Shown piece by piece: positions 24,693 through 33,172 of a stretch of DNA of 36,644 nt. A model generated the notes under the pieces. The model did no database searches. It was given only the letters and a program-made list of their open reading frames with translations, and was not told the origin of the DNA. The stretch is from Alphaproteobacteria bacterium (GTDB taxonomy: Bacteria > Pseudomonadota > Alphaproteobacteria > JAJFFI01). Numbering within the stretch: the stretch's first letter is position 1; every line of letters begins with the position of its first letter. The stretch lies in assembly GCA_030066595.1 (NCBI GenBank), contig JASJBI010000052.1, positions 1 to 36,644 of the forward strand, given 5' to 3'. The translations under genes and the position numbers were made by a program.

Positions 24693-26998
24693 GACCGCGC
24701 CCTTCGCAGTCCGCCGCCTCGGATCAACGCGAGCGCGGCGAGCGCGGCCACGGCCACGACGGCGATCTCGCCAAAGGTATCCAAGGCGCGAAAGTCGACC
24801 AGGATGACGTTGACGATGTTCCGGCCAAAGGCCTCGGGCACGCTGGCCTGTTCGAAATAGGCGGTGACCGAGCGGTCGATCGGGCCGTCGACGACGGCCA
24901 GCAAAACCAAGGTGACGACCGCGCCAACCAGAACCGCCACCCCGGCATCCCGCAGCCGGCCGCCGCGCGCACTGCCATGATCCGGCTGCAGTCTCGGGAG
25001 ACGCAGCATCACCACGGCGACCAGGACGACGAACAGGGTCTCGACCAGGAGCTGCGTGATCGCCACGTCGGGGGCGCCGAACATGAGGAACAGCAGCGCG
25101 ACGCCGACGCCGACGACGCCCAAGGCACAAATGGCGGTCAGCCGTGACTGGGTCGTGGCCGCCAACAGGGCGCCCGCAGAAACCAGGCCCAGCGCGGCCC
25201 ATTCCTTGACCAGGAGCTCGGGCCAGAGGCGCGGCAGGCGCACCGCGTCGACGGCGAACAGGGTGGTTCCCACGGCAAGCGCGAGCGTGGCGAAGGTGAG
25301 CAACAGATAGCGGCGCAGGACGCCGCTCTGCAGGAGGCGCGTCTGTGCCGCGGCCAGCGACCTGAGCCCGTCAAGCAGACCATCCCAGGCTTGGTCGGCG
25401 GTGGTCGGGAGGCGCGATTCGAGTCCCGCCAGCGCCGCACGCAGCCGCCGATGCCTGGCGTAGATCGCCAGGCCCAGCGCCAAGGTCAGAGCGCTCAGCA
25501 GCAGCGGAATGTTGATGCCGTGCCAGAGCGCCAGCTTCACCGTCTCCGGCCGGCCGAGGATGGCGGTCACGGCCGGCTGCACCAGCGTATCGGCGATCAG
25601 CGCTGGCGCGACGCCGAAGGAAAGACCCAGCGCGGCCAGAAAGGCCGGGCCGATCCAAAGCCGGATCGGCGCTTCGCGCGGCGCACGCGGCGTCTGACGT
25701 CGGTTGCCCAGGAACGGGCGCAGCGCGACGATGCCGGCTAGCGCCACCATGAGCGCATTGGCGAGAACCGCGGCCGTGGCCACGAGCAGCGGTTCCGAGG
25801 CGATGGCGAGCGCCCCCTCGTATTTGAGCTCCTTCCCGATGAAGCCGAGGAAGGGGGGAAAGCCGGCCATGGACAGGCCTGCGGCGGCTGCGATGCAGGC
25901 GCTGATCGGCATGGCCCGGGCAAGGCCGCCGAGCTGGTCCGCTTCGCGCGTTCCGGTCTGATGGTCGAGGATACCGACGATCAGGAACAGCGCCGCCTTA
26001 TAGAGGGCGTGGACGATGAGGAACGTGACCGCTGCGGCGATCGCAACCGTCGCCTCGGCGCCGAGAAACATGGTCAGCGTGCCCAGCGCCATCACGGTCG
26101 TGTAGGCGAGCGCAAGCTTGAGATCGGTCTGTCTGAGGGCGATCACCGAGGCCAGCACCGCGGTCGTGGCGCCGGCGATGGTCAGCGTCCAGATCCAGGC
26201 GTCCGTGCCGCTCAACACCGGATGCATCCGCGCCATCAGATAGATGCCGGCCTTCACCATGGTCGCGGAATGCAGGTAGGCGCTGACGGGTGTCGGCGCG
26301 GCCATCGCGTTCGGCAGCCAGAAGTGGAACGGCACCTGGGCCGACTTGGTGAACGCGCCGAGCAGCACCAGCACCAGGATCGGCAGGTAAAGCCCGTGCT
26401 CGCGGACGGCGTCGCCGCTGGCCAGGATCTCCGACAGCTCGAAGCTGCCCGCGGCCGTTGCCAGCAGAATGAGCCCCGCCAGCAATGCGAGGCCGCCTGC
26501 GCCGGTCAGCAACAGCGCCTGCAGAGCGGACCGCCGGGCTTTGGCCGAGGCGTGGTCGAAGCCGATCAGCAGATAGGACGCAACCGTGGTGAGCTCCCAG
26601 AACACGAACAGCGTGATCAGGTCGTCGGCGAGCACGAGACCGAGCATCGCCACCATGAACAGGCCGAGATAGAGATAGAAGCGGGCAAAGTGCGGGTGCC
26701 CGGCCAGATAGGTCCCCGAATAGAGCGCGACCACGGCGCCGGTGCCGGTGATCAACAGCGCGAAGGTCAGGCTGAGCCCGTCGACCAGGAACGACAGATT
26801 GACGCCCAGGCTAGGAATCCAGGCGAGCGCAAAGTGCAGGCGCTCGCCTGCGGCAATCGCCGGCAGCCAAGACGCGAACAAGATCAGCAACGCCGCGGGC
26901 AGCAGGAAGGACGGCCAGCCGATCCAAGCCTTGGTTCCTGATCCCTCTTGCGCGTGCTCGGCACGCGTCTCGCGGCCGCTCCCCCGAAGTCCAATCAT
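24689..26998 (-). CDS. mrpA: Mrp cation/proton antiporter subunit A
   Basis: Largest Mrp subunit (about 769 aa). The N-terminal two thirds is NuoL-like, with conserved Glu in [18 protein letters not shown], Lys in [18 protein letters not shown] and the [22 protein letters not shown] signature. The C-terminal third is the MrpA-specific DUF4040/MbhE region with [21 protein letters not shown] and a final [13 protein letters not shown] stretch. It forms the main proton/Na+ channel. Start uncertain: this ATG, or a GTG 28 codons upstream at 27082; neither has a strong ribosome site and both precede the first helix. First gene of the operon. Confidence 0.93.
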   Translation of the reverse strand: MIGLRGSGRETRAEHAQEGSGTKAWIGWPSFLLPAALLILFASWLPAIAAGERLHFALAWIPSLGVNLSFLVDGLSLTFALLITGTGAVVALYSGTYLAGHPHFARFYLYLGLFMVAMLGLVLADDLITLFVFWELTTVASYLLIGFDHASAKARRSALQALLLTGAGGLALLAGLILLATAAGSFELSEILASGDAVREHGLYLPILVLVLLGAFTKSAQVPFHFWLPNAMAAPTPVSAYLHSATMVKAGIYLMARMHPVLSGTDAWIWTLTIAGATTAVLASVIALRQTDLKLALAYTTVMALGTLTMFLGAEATVAIAAAVTFLIVHALYKAALFLIVGILDHQTGTREADQLGGLARAMPISACIAAAAGLSMAGFPPFLGFIGKELKYEGALAIASEPLLVATAAVLANALMVALAGIVALRPFLGNRRQTPRAPREAPIRLWIGPAFLAALGLSFGVAPALIADTLVQPAVTAILGRPETVKLALWHGINIPLLLSALTLALGLAIYARHRRLRAALAGLESRLPTTADQAWDGLLDGLRSLAAAQTRLLQSGVLRRYLLLTFATLALAVGTTLFAVDAVRLPRLWPELLVKEWAALGLVSAGALLAATTQSRLTAICALGVVGVGVALLFLMFGAPDVAITQLLVETLFVVLVAVVMLRLPRLQPDHGSARGGRLRDAGVAVLVGAVVTLVLLAVVDGPIDRSVTAYFEQASVPEAFGRNIVNVILVDFRALDTFGEIAVVAVAALAALALIRGGGLRRARS

Positions 26999-27226
26999 CA
27001 GCGTATTGCTTTCCCGCTCTGGCTCTTTATGAGGATGATCTCCCCCAACTTTCCGTCCGTTCACCGATCGGCCGTCCGACACGCCTGCGCCGGGATCAAC
27101 GCGCCACCACGAGAGCGCCGCGGCCCGCCTGCGGCTCGATGCCGCCGACGGGCCGCAGACATGCGTTCAGTGGCCGTTTCGGATCCGCCGATCGCCGACC
27201 GGACGGAAACGACTCCCAAATCGTGC

Positions 27227-27463
27227 CTAGGCTATGCCGGATGCCGATTGGCTCGTGCCCATCGCCGACGCCGCCTGCGCCGGGAGAACAAGACGCATCA
27301 GACAATCCCAGGATTCGAGCTGGTCCTTGATCAGCAGCTTGCGCCATCTGAGACGCCGCAACACCAGCGCGTCCGGCGTCGGTTTCTTCAATTCCATCTC
27401 GATCCTGGACTCGAGCACGCGTTCTTGATGAATGAGCTCGTCATATTGCACTTCGATCACCAT
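27227..27463 (-). CDS. DUF465 (YdcH)-like small protein
   Basis: 78-aa protein, mostly helical. The core QERVLESRIEMELKKPTPDALVLRRLRWRKLLIKDQLE has the DUF465/YdcH pattern, with a proline-containing turn and the closing KL-x-x-KD element. A short hydrophobic/Ala-rich tail follows. Function of the family is unknown. The ATG is strongly supported by AAGGAGGCG seven bases upstream. Lies about 110 bp downstream of the PspA-like coiled-coil gene on the same strand and may share its transcript. Confidence 0.7.
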   Translation of the reverse strand: MVIEVQYDELIHQERVLESRIEMELKKPTPDALVLRRLRWRKLLIKDQLESWDCLMRLVLPAQAASAMGTSQSASGIA

Positions 27464-27573
27464 CGTTCGCCTCCTTAAGGACCCTGTATTCCGGCGCCCG
27501 CGCAGCGTTCGGACGCCCGCTCGTCGCCGCTGTCCGTGACCGCACACGCCGTCTCGCCCGAACAGCGGCACTG

Positions 27574-28374
27574 CTAAGCCGCCGAGACCAGCGTGGGGCC
27601 TTTTCCGCCGCCGTTCAGCGTAGCGAGGCGCTCGGACAGGGAGCCTCGGCCCAGCGCCTGCTTGCCGCGCGCTTCGGCCAGGGCGGCGGCGATGTTGGGA
27701 TCGGAATCGAGCCGGTCCACCTGCAGGACTTCGGCCTTCAGCTTGAGCGCCTCGGTCTCCGCCCGGACCTTCGCGGTCTCGCGGTTCATCGAGTCCAAAG
27801 CTACGCTGAGCGAGCCGACCGTGCTGGCCAGTCCGGCCGTGTCCATTGTGCGGCGCTGTGACTCCAGCGCACGTTCCTTCTGGAGTTGTGCCATGTCCAT
27901 CCGACGCCGCGCTGAGCTGAGCTCGGCGCGGGCGCTGCGGACCTTGCCGGCGAGCTGTTCGAACGAACTCCGGAGTTCGGCGCGCCAAGCCTCGACCTCG
28001 CGATCCTCGCGCTCCTCGCGCTCGATCTCAGGCTTGAGGTGCTCGAGCTTGTCTATCAGCTTTGCGAGGCTCGCCTCGGTCTCGGCCTTCGCCGCCCCGT
28101 CGTCCATTTGCGCCAGATTCTGCTCGAGGATCTGGGCCGCCTGCAGATGCTGCTGGTAGCTCTCCTTCAGATCTATCGTTTCCTGATGCTCACGGCGAAC
28201 CTCGGCCTCGGCTTCCGCCAGTCGCGTGCCGAGTTTGCCGAGCTCGGCCTCCATCATGGAGATCTGTGCCGCGCTGGCCGCCTGGGGGTCGAAGGCAACC
28301 ACCGCTGCGGTGAACTCCTCGAGGGCGTCGGTCGCTTTGTTGATTCCGTAGTGCTTGAGAAAGCGCCAAACCAT
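27574..28374 (-). CDS. Coiled-coil protein, PspA/IM30-like
   Basis: 266-aa almost entirely helical protein. An N-terminal amphipathic segment (MVWRFLKHYGINKATDALEEF) is followed by long heptad-rich charged helices and a C-terminal DPNIAAALAEARGKQ element. The layout of short amphipathic helix, long hairpin coiled coil and small C-terminal helix resembles phage-shock protein A, which coats and stabilises damaged inner membrane. Sequence identity to PspA is not obvious by eye, so this is a structural analogy. AAAAGGAGAGGAACG precedes the ATG, indicating good translation. The 13-bp inverted repeat about 110 bp upstream may control it. No pspF or pspBC lies nearby. Confidence 0.5.
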   Translation of the reverse strand: MVWRFLKHYGINKATDALEEFTAAVVAFDPQAASAAQISMMEAELGKLGTRLAEAEAEVRREHQETIDLKESYQQHLQAAQILEQNLAQMDDGAAKAETEASLAKLIDKLEHLKPEIEREEREDREVEAWRAELRSSFEQLAGKVRSARAELSSARRRMDMAQLQKERALESQRRTMDTAGLASTVGSLSVALDSMNRETAKVRAETEALKLKAEVLQVDRLDSDPNIAAALAEARGKQALGRGSLSERLATLNGGGKGPTLVSAA

Positions 28375-28479
28375 CGTTCCTCTCCTTTTCTGGGCCAGAC
28401 AGGTCGTCGAATCCGCATGAGGCGGAGATGGGGTGGCGCATTTGATTGTTCTAATCGAACAGACCATCTTATTTGATAG

Positions 28480-28492
28480 TCATTGACAATGA
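28480..28492. promoter_or_regulatory. Inverted repeat upstream of the PspA-like gene
   Basis: TCATTG-A-CAATGA, perfect 6-bp arms around one base, in an AT-rich stretch about 106 bp upstream of the PspA-like start. Possible operator; no regulator can be named. Confidence 0.35.
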
Positions 28493-28650
28493 TCAGACCG
28501 GCCTCGGGACCTGGGCCGGCGGAGTAGCCGCCGCCAGCGTGTCATAGGGACTTCCGATCAAGAAGGTTCTGGACACCGAATTGCTCTGGTCTGACATCGA
28601 TCTCATGTCTTGGCCATCGTGATGCCAGAGCTCCAGAATGGAGGCTTGGA

Positions 28651-28845
28651 ATGACCAGAGTTGAGCGGCGCCTCTCGGGACGGTCGGGCCTGTCAGCCAC
28701 AGATCAGTGCCCGGTCAAACAAGCCGAGATGGAGTACTTCGACTGCCTTGGCCGATACGGGCACGACTCCGCAGAAGCGTTCGTCGCCCACGTGGTTTGG
28801 CGCCGTCTGAAGAGTCGCATGTCGGGCGGTCCGAGGCGCCGCTGA
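28651..28845 (+). CDS. Possible small basic protein (64 aa)
   Basis: Short open frame with ATG preceded by GGAGG at normal spacing. The product is basic (many Arg at both ends) with a central FDCLGRYGHDSAEAFVAHVVWRRLKSR segment. No family recognised. It stands alone between two minus-strand genes, so it may equally be a chance frame. Confidence 0.3.
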   Translation: MTRVERRLSGRSGLSATDQCPVKQAEMEYFDCLGRYGHDSAEAFVAHVVWRRLKSRMSGGPRRR

Positions 28846-28916
28846 CCACGCGCAGGCGGAGGGTGCTGGAGCAGCCGGCCCGCGCTTGTCTCCCAGGATG
28901 GCGTACGCCGCCATGA

Positions 28917-29915
28917 TCATGGCGGCGGCACGGTCAGGCGCTCAGCGGCGCTCGGCTGCACCGGCTGGACAGGTGTCTCGAAATCGGCCGGTTTGACCGC
29001 CAGCACTGAACAATCCACCTGATCGAGGATGGCTTCGGCCGTATTGCCGATGATCAGCCCGCGAATCCCGGTACGCGCCACCGTGCCCATCACAACCAGC
29101 TCGACCCGCTCTTTCTGCGCCAGCTCGGGGATGAGTTTACGGGCCTCACCCTTGAGCAAGTGGACCTGGCGCGCCCGATCCTCGATCAGATAGCCTTCGA
29201 GCAGGCGGCTCAGCTGCCATGATCTGCGGTACCGTTCCTGCTCCACGAGGGCGTCGACCTGGCTCTCGGTGATCTTTGTAAAGGCGCTGTCGCGGATGGT
29301 TGCCTCGCCCTCGAGCCCCCACGCGTGCACGACATGTAGCTCACTGCCGTCGACGGCCGACAGCGACGACGCGAGATCCATGATCAACCGATTAAGGTCG
29401 TCTTTCTGTGGATCCTTCGGATTGGGATCGACCGCGGCCAAGACCCGAGCGTACTTACGCCGCCGTGTCCGCTTGATCAGCCAGACCGGGCAAGGGCATT
29501 TCCGGAGCAAGTGCATGTCGATGCTGCCGAACATGGGCGTGCGAGTCCGGCGCCGGGCCGGCACGCCCTTCAATACGAGGTCGTGGTCCGCGTCCAGTAC
29601 CTGTCTAATGACCTCCAGGAACGGCACGCCCCGCAGCAGAATCTGCCGCGTCTCGATCCCTTCCGCGCGAACCGGTGCCGCAATCCGCTCAAGCCGCGAC
29701 CGGTGGAAGTCCAGCACCTCGTGCTCGACCTCCCCGGCGCTCACTCCCGGAATGCCCGCCAAAACGGAAGAGAGATCCCCCGGCGATGCGGGCATCACGT
29801 CCACCAGCGTCAGCCGGGCGGCATTGGACTTTGCCAGCCAGATGGCCCGACCCATGACCGCGTCGTGGAAGCCGTCTTGATCGGCCACCACCAGGATATT
29901 CTTGAACCTCTTCAT
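28917..29915 (-). CDS. Tandem-domain universal stress protein (UspE-like)
   Basis: 332-aa cytoplasmic protein made of two Usp domains. The first begins MKRFKNILVVADQDG; the second begins near residue 155 (YARVLAAVDPNPKD) and carries the ATP-site-like loop MGTVARTGIRGLIIGNTAEAIL, which closely matches the GTVGRTGI..GNTAE of E. coli UspE. The join contains a conserved-looking MHLLRKCPCPVWLIK segment. Start chosen at the beginning of the first Usp strand. It is divergent from the OxyR-like LysR gene across 182 bp, so the regulator may control it. A second gene of the same type lies on the other side of the regulator. Confidence 0.88.
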   Translation of the reverse strand: MKRFKNILVVADQDGFHDAVMGRAIWLAKSNAARLTLVDVMPASPGDLSSVLAGIPGVSAGEVEHEVLDFHRSRLERIAAPVRAEGIETRQILLRGVPFLEVIRQVLDADHDLVLKGVPARRRTRTPMFGSIDMHLLRKCPCPVWLIKRTRRRKYARVLAAVDPNPKDPQKDDLNRLIMDLASSLSAVDGSELHVVHAWGLEGEATIRDSAFTKITESQVDALVEQERYRRSWQLSRLLEGYLIEDRARQVHLLKGEARKLIPELAQKERVELVVMGTVARTGIRGLIIGNTAEAILDQVDCSVLAVKPADFETPVQPVQPSAAERLTVPPP

Positions 29916-30013
29916 GCGATTGTCCTGGATGTCGATCGTTGCCGAGGTCTCCGGGCAACCGCAGTGTCGGGTGCAGTTACCGCCTTCGATTCCGCCAGAT
30001 GGGCTTGAAAACT

Positions 30014-30026
30014 GATTGAACCAATC
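30014..30026. promoter_or_regulatory. Inverted repeat in the Usp/LysR divergent promoter region
   Basis: GATTG-AAC-CAATC, perfect 5-bp arms, lying between the divergent Usp and LysR genes. LysR regulators commonly bind dyads at such positions, so this is a candidate operator. Confidence 0.4.
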
Positions 30027-30045
30027 GAAGTTAGAGGCGAGTTCG

Positions 30046-30060
30046 ATAGGAATTATCTTT
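30046..30060. promoter_or_regulatory. OxyR-like half-site upstream of the LysR gene
   Basis: ATAG-N7-CTTT, one mismatch from the OxyR half-site ATAG-N7-CTAT, 38 bp before the LysR start. A perfect copy of the half-site occurs upstream of atpB at 33065-33079. Confidence 0.4.
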
Positions 30061-30097
30061 GCCAGCAATTGCTGAGGGAACCCGAAGGATCTGCCTC

Positions 30098-31018
30098 ATG
30101 CCGACACTGCAGCAGTTTCGCTACCTCGTCGCCGTCTCTGAAACGCTCCATTTCCGGCGAGCCGCAGAGATGAGCCATGTGACCCAGCCGACCTTGAGCG
30201 GTCAGCTGCGCGAACTGGAAGAGAAGCTGGGCGTTCAGCTTGTCGAGCGCAGCCGGGCGAGAGTCATCCTGACGCCCCTTGGCAAGGAGATCGCAACCCG
30301 CGCACGCACGGTGCTGCGGGATGTGCAGGACATCGTCGAGCTCGCCAAGCACGGCCAGAGCCTGCTGGGAGGGACCATTCGGCTTGGCGTGCTCCAGTCG
30401 TTGGGCCCTTATCTGCTGCCGCACATTCTGCCCGATCTGCACCAGTCATATCCGAATCTGAAGCTCTATGTGCGCGAAGGCTTTCCCGACACCCTGCTTG
30501 TCGGTCTGGACGAGGGGAGCCTCGATCTGCTGTTCTTCCCGCTACCGGTCACGGCCGGGGACTTGCAGACCGCCCGGCTGTTCCGGGAGCCCCTTTGGAT
30601 TGTCGCCCCAAGGGATCACCCCCTGGCAGCGAGGGAGCATCTGGAAAGGCAGGACCTCAAGGGAGAGACCGTTCTTACGCTCGAGCGCGGTCACCGCCTG
30701 CACGACCAGGTCCGGGACCTGTGTGACCAATTCGGCGCCAATCTTTCGCTCGATTACGAAGGCACCAGCCTCGACACGCTGCGCCAAATGGTCGGCATGG
30801 GGATGGGTGTCTCGTTCCTGCCGGCCCTGTATGTCCGGGCCGAGGTGTTGCAGGACAGCCAGGTGGTCGCGCGGCCGATACGCAGCCGGGCGCCCTTCCG
30901 TATGATCGGCATGATCTGGCGACGCCACTCGGCCCGCGAGGACGAGTTCGTGGCTCTTTCCGGGCACATCCGTCGTATCCTCAAGAAGGGCGTGCCGGAA
31001 GTGACCACCATGGAATGA
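30098..31018 (+). CDS. OxyR-like LysR regulator with arginine in place of the peroxidatic cysteine
   Basis: 306-aa LysR-type regulator. The N-terminal helix-turn-helix (MPTLQQFRYLVAVSETLHF, then TQPTLSGQLRELEEKLG) and the VLQSLGPYLLPHILPDL segment at residues 98-114 are of OxyR type. In E. coli OxyR the redox pair is Cys199/Cys208 in [17 protein letters not shown]; here the same stretch is GHRLHDQVRDLCDQFGA, so the peroxidatic position is Arg200 (codon CGC, 30695-30697) while Cys209 is kept. It should not sense peroxide by the classical disulfide. GAAGGA precedes the ATG. It lies between two UspE-like genes, divergent from one and convergent with the other. Confidence 0.88.
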   Translation: MPTLQQFRYLVAVSETLHFRRAAEMSHVTQPTLSGQLRELEEKLGVQLVERSRARVILTPLGKEIATRARTVLRDVQDIVELAKHGQSLLGGTIRLGVLQSLGPYLLPHILPDLHQSYPNLKLYVREGFPDTLLVGLDEGSLDLLFFPLPVTAGDLQTARLFREPLWIVAPRDHPLAAREHLERQDLKGETVLTLERGHRLHDQVRDLCDQFGANLSLDYEGTSLDTLRQMVGMGMGVSFLPALYVRAEVLQDSQVVARPIRSRAPFRMIGMIWRRHSAREDEFVALSGHIRRILKKGVPEVTTME

Positions 31019-31042
31019 ACCGGCAGGCGCAGCGGCCCGCTC

Positions 31043-31996
31043 TCACCCCTCCACGGTCACCGGGGTGACGAACCCATCGGGCTTCACGGTCAAGACCGAG
31101 CAGTCGACCTGCCGCAACACCTCCTCGGCCGTGTTGCCGATGAAGAAGCCGGCGATCCCTGTGCGGCTCACCGTTCCCATGACGATCAGATCCACGTTCT
31201 TCTCTTGAACGGCCTGCGGGATGGCTTGAGCGGGATCTCCCCTGACCAGCAGGACCTGATTGCGCACGCCGTTCAGATCGACCTGCTTGACAAGTCTCTC
31301 CAGCGCCTCCTCCCGCGCCGACCGCGTGCGATCGACAAGTTGCTCCCTGATCTCCAGGGACAACTCGGATCGGATCGAGTCCAGATCAGGCCCAACGAAA
31401 TCCCACACACTCAGAATATCGAGATCGCACTGCTCTGTGCGCGCGAGTGAGCTGGCCAGCTGCATGATCTTCAGGTTCGTCGCGTCGGCAGCGACGGGCG
31501 ACAGGCCGGGATCCACCGCTGCGAGGATCCGCCGGAACCTGGCACCGGCTCTCGGCTTCATCACCCAGACCGGACAGGGACACTTGCGCATTAGATGCAT
31601 CGAAGTGCTGCCGAATGTGATTGCCCGTAAACCCCGCCAACTATCGGCGGCAGCAACCACCAAGTCGTGCTTGTCGTGCAGCACGGCGCGAATGACTTCC
31701 AGGAACGGTGTTCCCCGCAGCACGGCGCAACCAACGTCGATCCCCTTTTTCCGGATCGACGCGATCAGCCGCTCCAGATGGGCTTCGCGTTCTCGGATGA
31801 AACGTTCCTGCAGATCGCGCTCCGTCTCGGCGGTCTGTACCAAGAGCGCCAACAAGTCGCGGGGAAGCTTCTCGACGACCTCCACGACCGTGAGCCGCGC
31901 CTGGTTCCGTTCCGCCAAGGCCGAGGCCCGCCGCAAGGCGGCCTCGTCGCCGATCTTGCGGTCATAGAGAACAAGGATGTTCTTGAAGCGCTGCAT
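31043..31996 (-). CDS. Second tandem-domain universal stress protein (UspE-like)
   Basis: 317-aa two-domain Usp protein, a paralogue of the one at 28917-29915. Both begin MxRFKNILV, share LRGxPFLEVIR and MHLxRKCPCPVWxxK, and end with VMGTVxRTGIxGxxIGNTAE followed by QVDCSVLxVKP. It ends KPDGFVTPVTVEG, similar to the E. coli UspE tail. Role: stress survival, probably as a nucleotide-responsive protein in the cytoplasm. It converges on the LysR gene with 24 bp between stops. The start is placed at the first Usp strand; an earlier ATG would add 39 residues without family resemblance. Confidence 0.88.
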   Translation of the reverse strand: MQRFKNILVLYDRKIGDEAALRRASALAERNQARLTVVEVVEKLPRDLLALLVQTAETERDLQERFIREREAHLERLIASIRKKGIDVGCAVLRGTPFLEVIRAVLHDKHDLVVAAADSWRGLRAITFGSTSMHLMRKCPCPVWVMKPRAGARFRRILAAVDPGLSPVAADATNLKIMQLASSLARTEQCDLDILSVWDFVGPDLDSIRSELSLEIREQLVDRTRSAREEALERLVKQVDLNGVRNQVLLVRGDPAQAIPQAVQEKNVDLIVMGTVSRTGIAGFFIGNTAEEVLRQVDCSVLTVKPDGFVTPVTVEG

Positions 31997-32546
31997 GCTC
32001 CTCAGGCGATGCGGTTGGCGAATGGTCATGCCATGCGGCACGCTCTCTTCCAATTGGATCGTCCGCGGTGTCGGTCCAATCAGGGTCCGCTTCGGTTTGA
32101 TCGGAAGTTCCAATCACCGGCGCCTCGCCCCTGTCGGACCCGGTCGCCCTGCCATCGATCGACCGTCATGCGGTAGCCCCCGCGCAAGCGCAACTCCATG
32201 ATAGAGAAGGCCGATCAAAACCCAGACCATGGCCGACTGGCGCAACCTCCGGGCACGCCTATCTCCTTAGTGTAAGAACCGTCACTCGGACCTGGGAGCA
32301 CCGCTGCATGGGTGGACTTTCTGTCATTCCAGTCGCGCCGATCCGGGCCAAGCTGCCCGCTACCATAGGCCACCGGCCGCAGCTCGCTGCGCGGCTGGAC
32401 AAGGTCGGCCAAGGCGGCTCTGCGGAGAAGGCGAGTCCCAACGTGCCGGCCGATCCCGTCCGCGGGACGCAGGTGGACTTGCAGGTTTGAACCCAATTGC
32501 CACGGCCGAGAAGCCGGCCGTCGCTCAGCGCAAGAGGACGAGACGA
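31997..32546. other. Intergenic region upstream of second Usp gene
   Basis: No recognised gene. Close to the Usp start is a dyad ATTGGA-N16-TCCAAT (32053-32080) whose left arm overlaps the 8-bp palindrome CCAATTGG (32050-32057); it may control the Usp gene. The remaining 400 bases show nothing identifiable. Confidence 0.45.
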
Positions 32547-32813
32547 ATGAGGCTCTTCGCGTCAACGCTATTCGCGGCAGCAATCGCCTTTGTCGGCACG
32601 GTCCCGGCACAGGCGCACCAGTCACGGACGGACACGCAGTCGGCGGCCGTCCCGGAATTGACCGGCGCGGAGGACTCACTGTGTCCAGCCGTGTTCGGTC
32701 CTTGGCTGCCGGGAACTCTGGAGATCGTTGAGCCGTTCGAACCGGGCTCGGAACACGGGGGCGCGCAAGGTCCCAGAAACGGCTCGCCCGCAGTGGACTG
32801 CGCCTGGGTCTGA
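32547..32813 (+). CDS. Possible small exported protein (88 aa)
   Basis: Short open frame whose first residues look like a signal peptide: basic MRLF, hydrophobic STLFAAAIAFVGTV, then PAQAHQS with an AQA cleavage site. The mature part would be about 65 residues, Pro/Gly/Glu-rich with two cysteines and no family resemblance. AGAGG stands 9 bases before the ATG. A TTG 20 codons upstream could extend it. Could be a real small periplasmic protein or a chance frame. Confidence 0.35.
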   Translation: MRLFASTLFAAAIAFVGTVPAQAHQSRTDTQSAAVPELTGAEDSLCPAVFGPWLPGTLEIVEPFEPGSEHGGAQGPRNGSPAVDCAWV

Positions 32814-33172
32814 CGGTCCTGCGCTGGAGCGCGCGTCTGCGCAAAGAACCGTGCGTCCGACAACGCCCACTCGGCTTTGACCTGACTTCGGGAGAGACCC
32901 GCGAGGCCCATCCCGGCGCACGTTCGGGCGGCCTGCCCGCCATGTCTGCACGACGCCGCGGGAATGGGTCCGCACGGGTTGCAGGACCGTTCAGGCTCGG
33001 CTCTGGGTGATGAACTTGGTTGACCGCCGCTACACAGGTCAGATGTCCTGCAAGCTGCCGCTTTATAGTTAAAAACTATCATACACGATCTTGCAATCGG
33101 TCAAGACTAACAAAATATCCAACGCTTGAAGGTCGCTCTTGACGGCCGCCTCGCGACACGGGGGTCCCACCC
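32814..33172. other. Intergenic region with the atpB promoter
   Basis: GC-rich at first with nothing recognised, then a sharply AT-rich block at about 33055-33120 likely to be the atpB promoter. The block holds a perfect ATAG-N7-CTAT dyad (33065-33079) and a partial FNR-like site TTGCA-ATCG-GTCAA (33091-33104) with a good right half only. Confidence 0.5.
33065..33079. promoter_or_regulatory. OxyR-type half-site / dyad upstream of orphan atpB
   Basis: ATAGTT-AAA-AACTAT, perfect 6-bp arms; it equals the OxyR half-site ATAG-N7-CTAT. Lies 94 bp before atpB in the AT-rich promoter block. Only one half-site is present. Confidence 0.4.

Larger units (their letters stand above)
28375..28916. other. 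Intergenic region between PspA-like gene and tandem Usp gene
   Basis: The first 120 bases are AT-rich for this genome and probably hold the promoter of the PspA-like gene (minus strand), including a 13-bp inverted repeat. The rest contains one weak candidate small gene on the plus strand and nothing else recognised. Confidence 0.5.

Noticed and set aside
28917..30068. Longer upstream start for the first Usp gene
   Set aside because: The extra N-terminal residues do not resemble Usp proteins and would run over the candidate operators in the divergent region.
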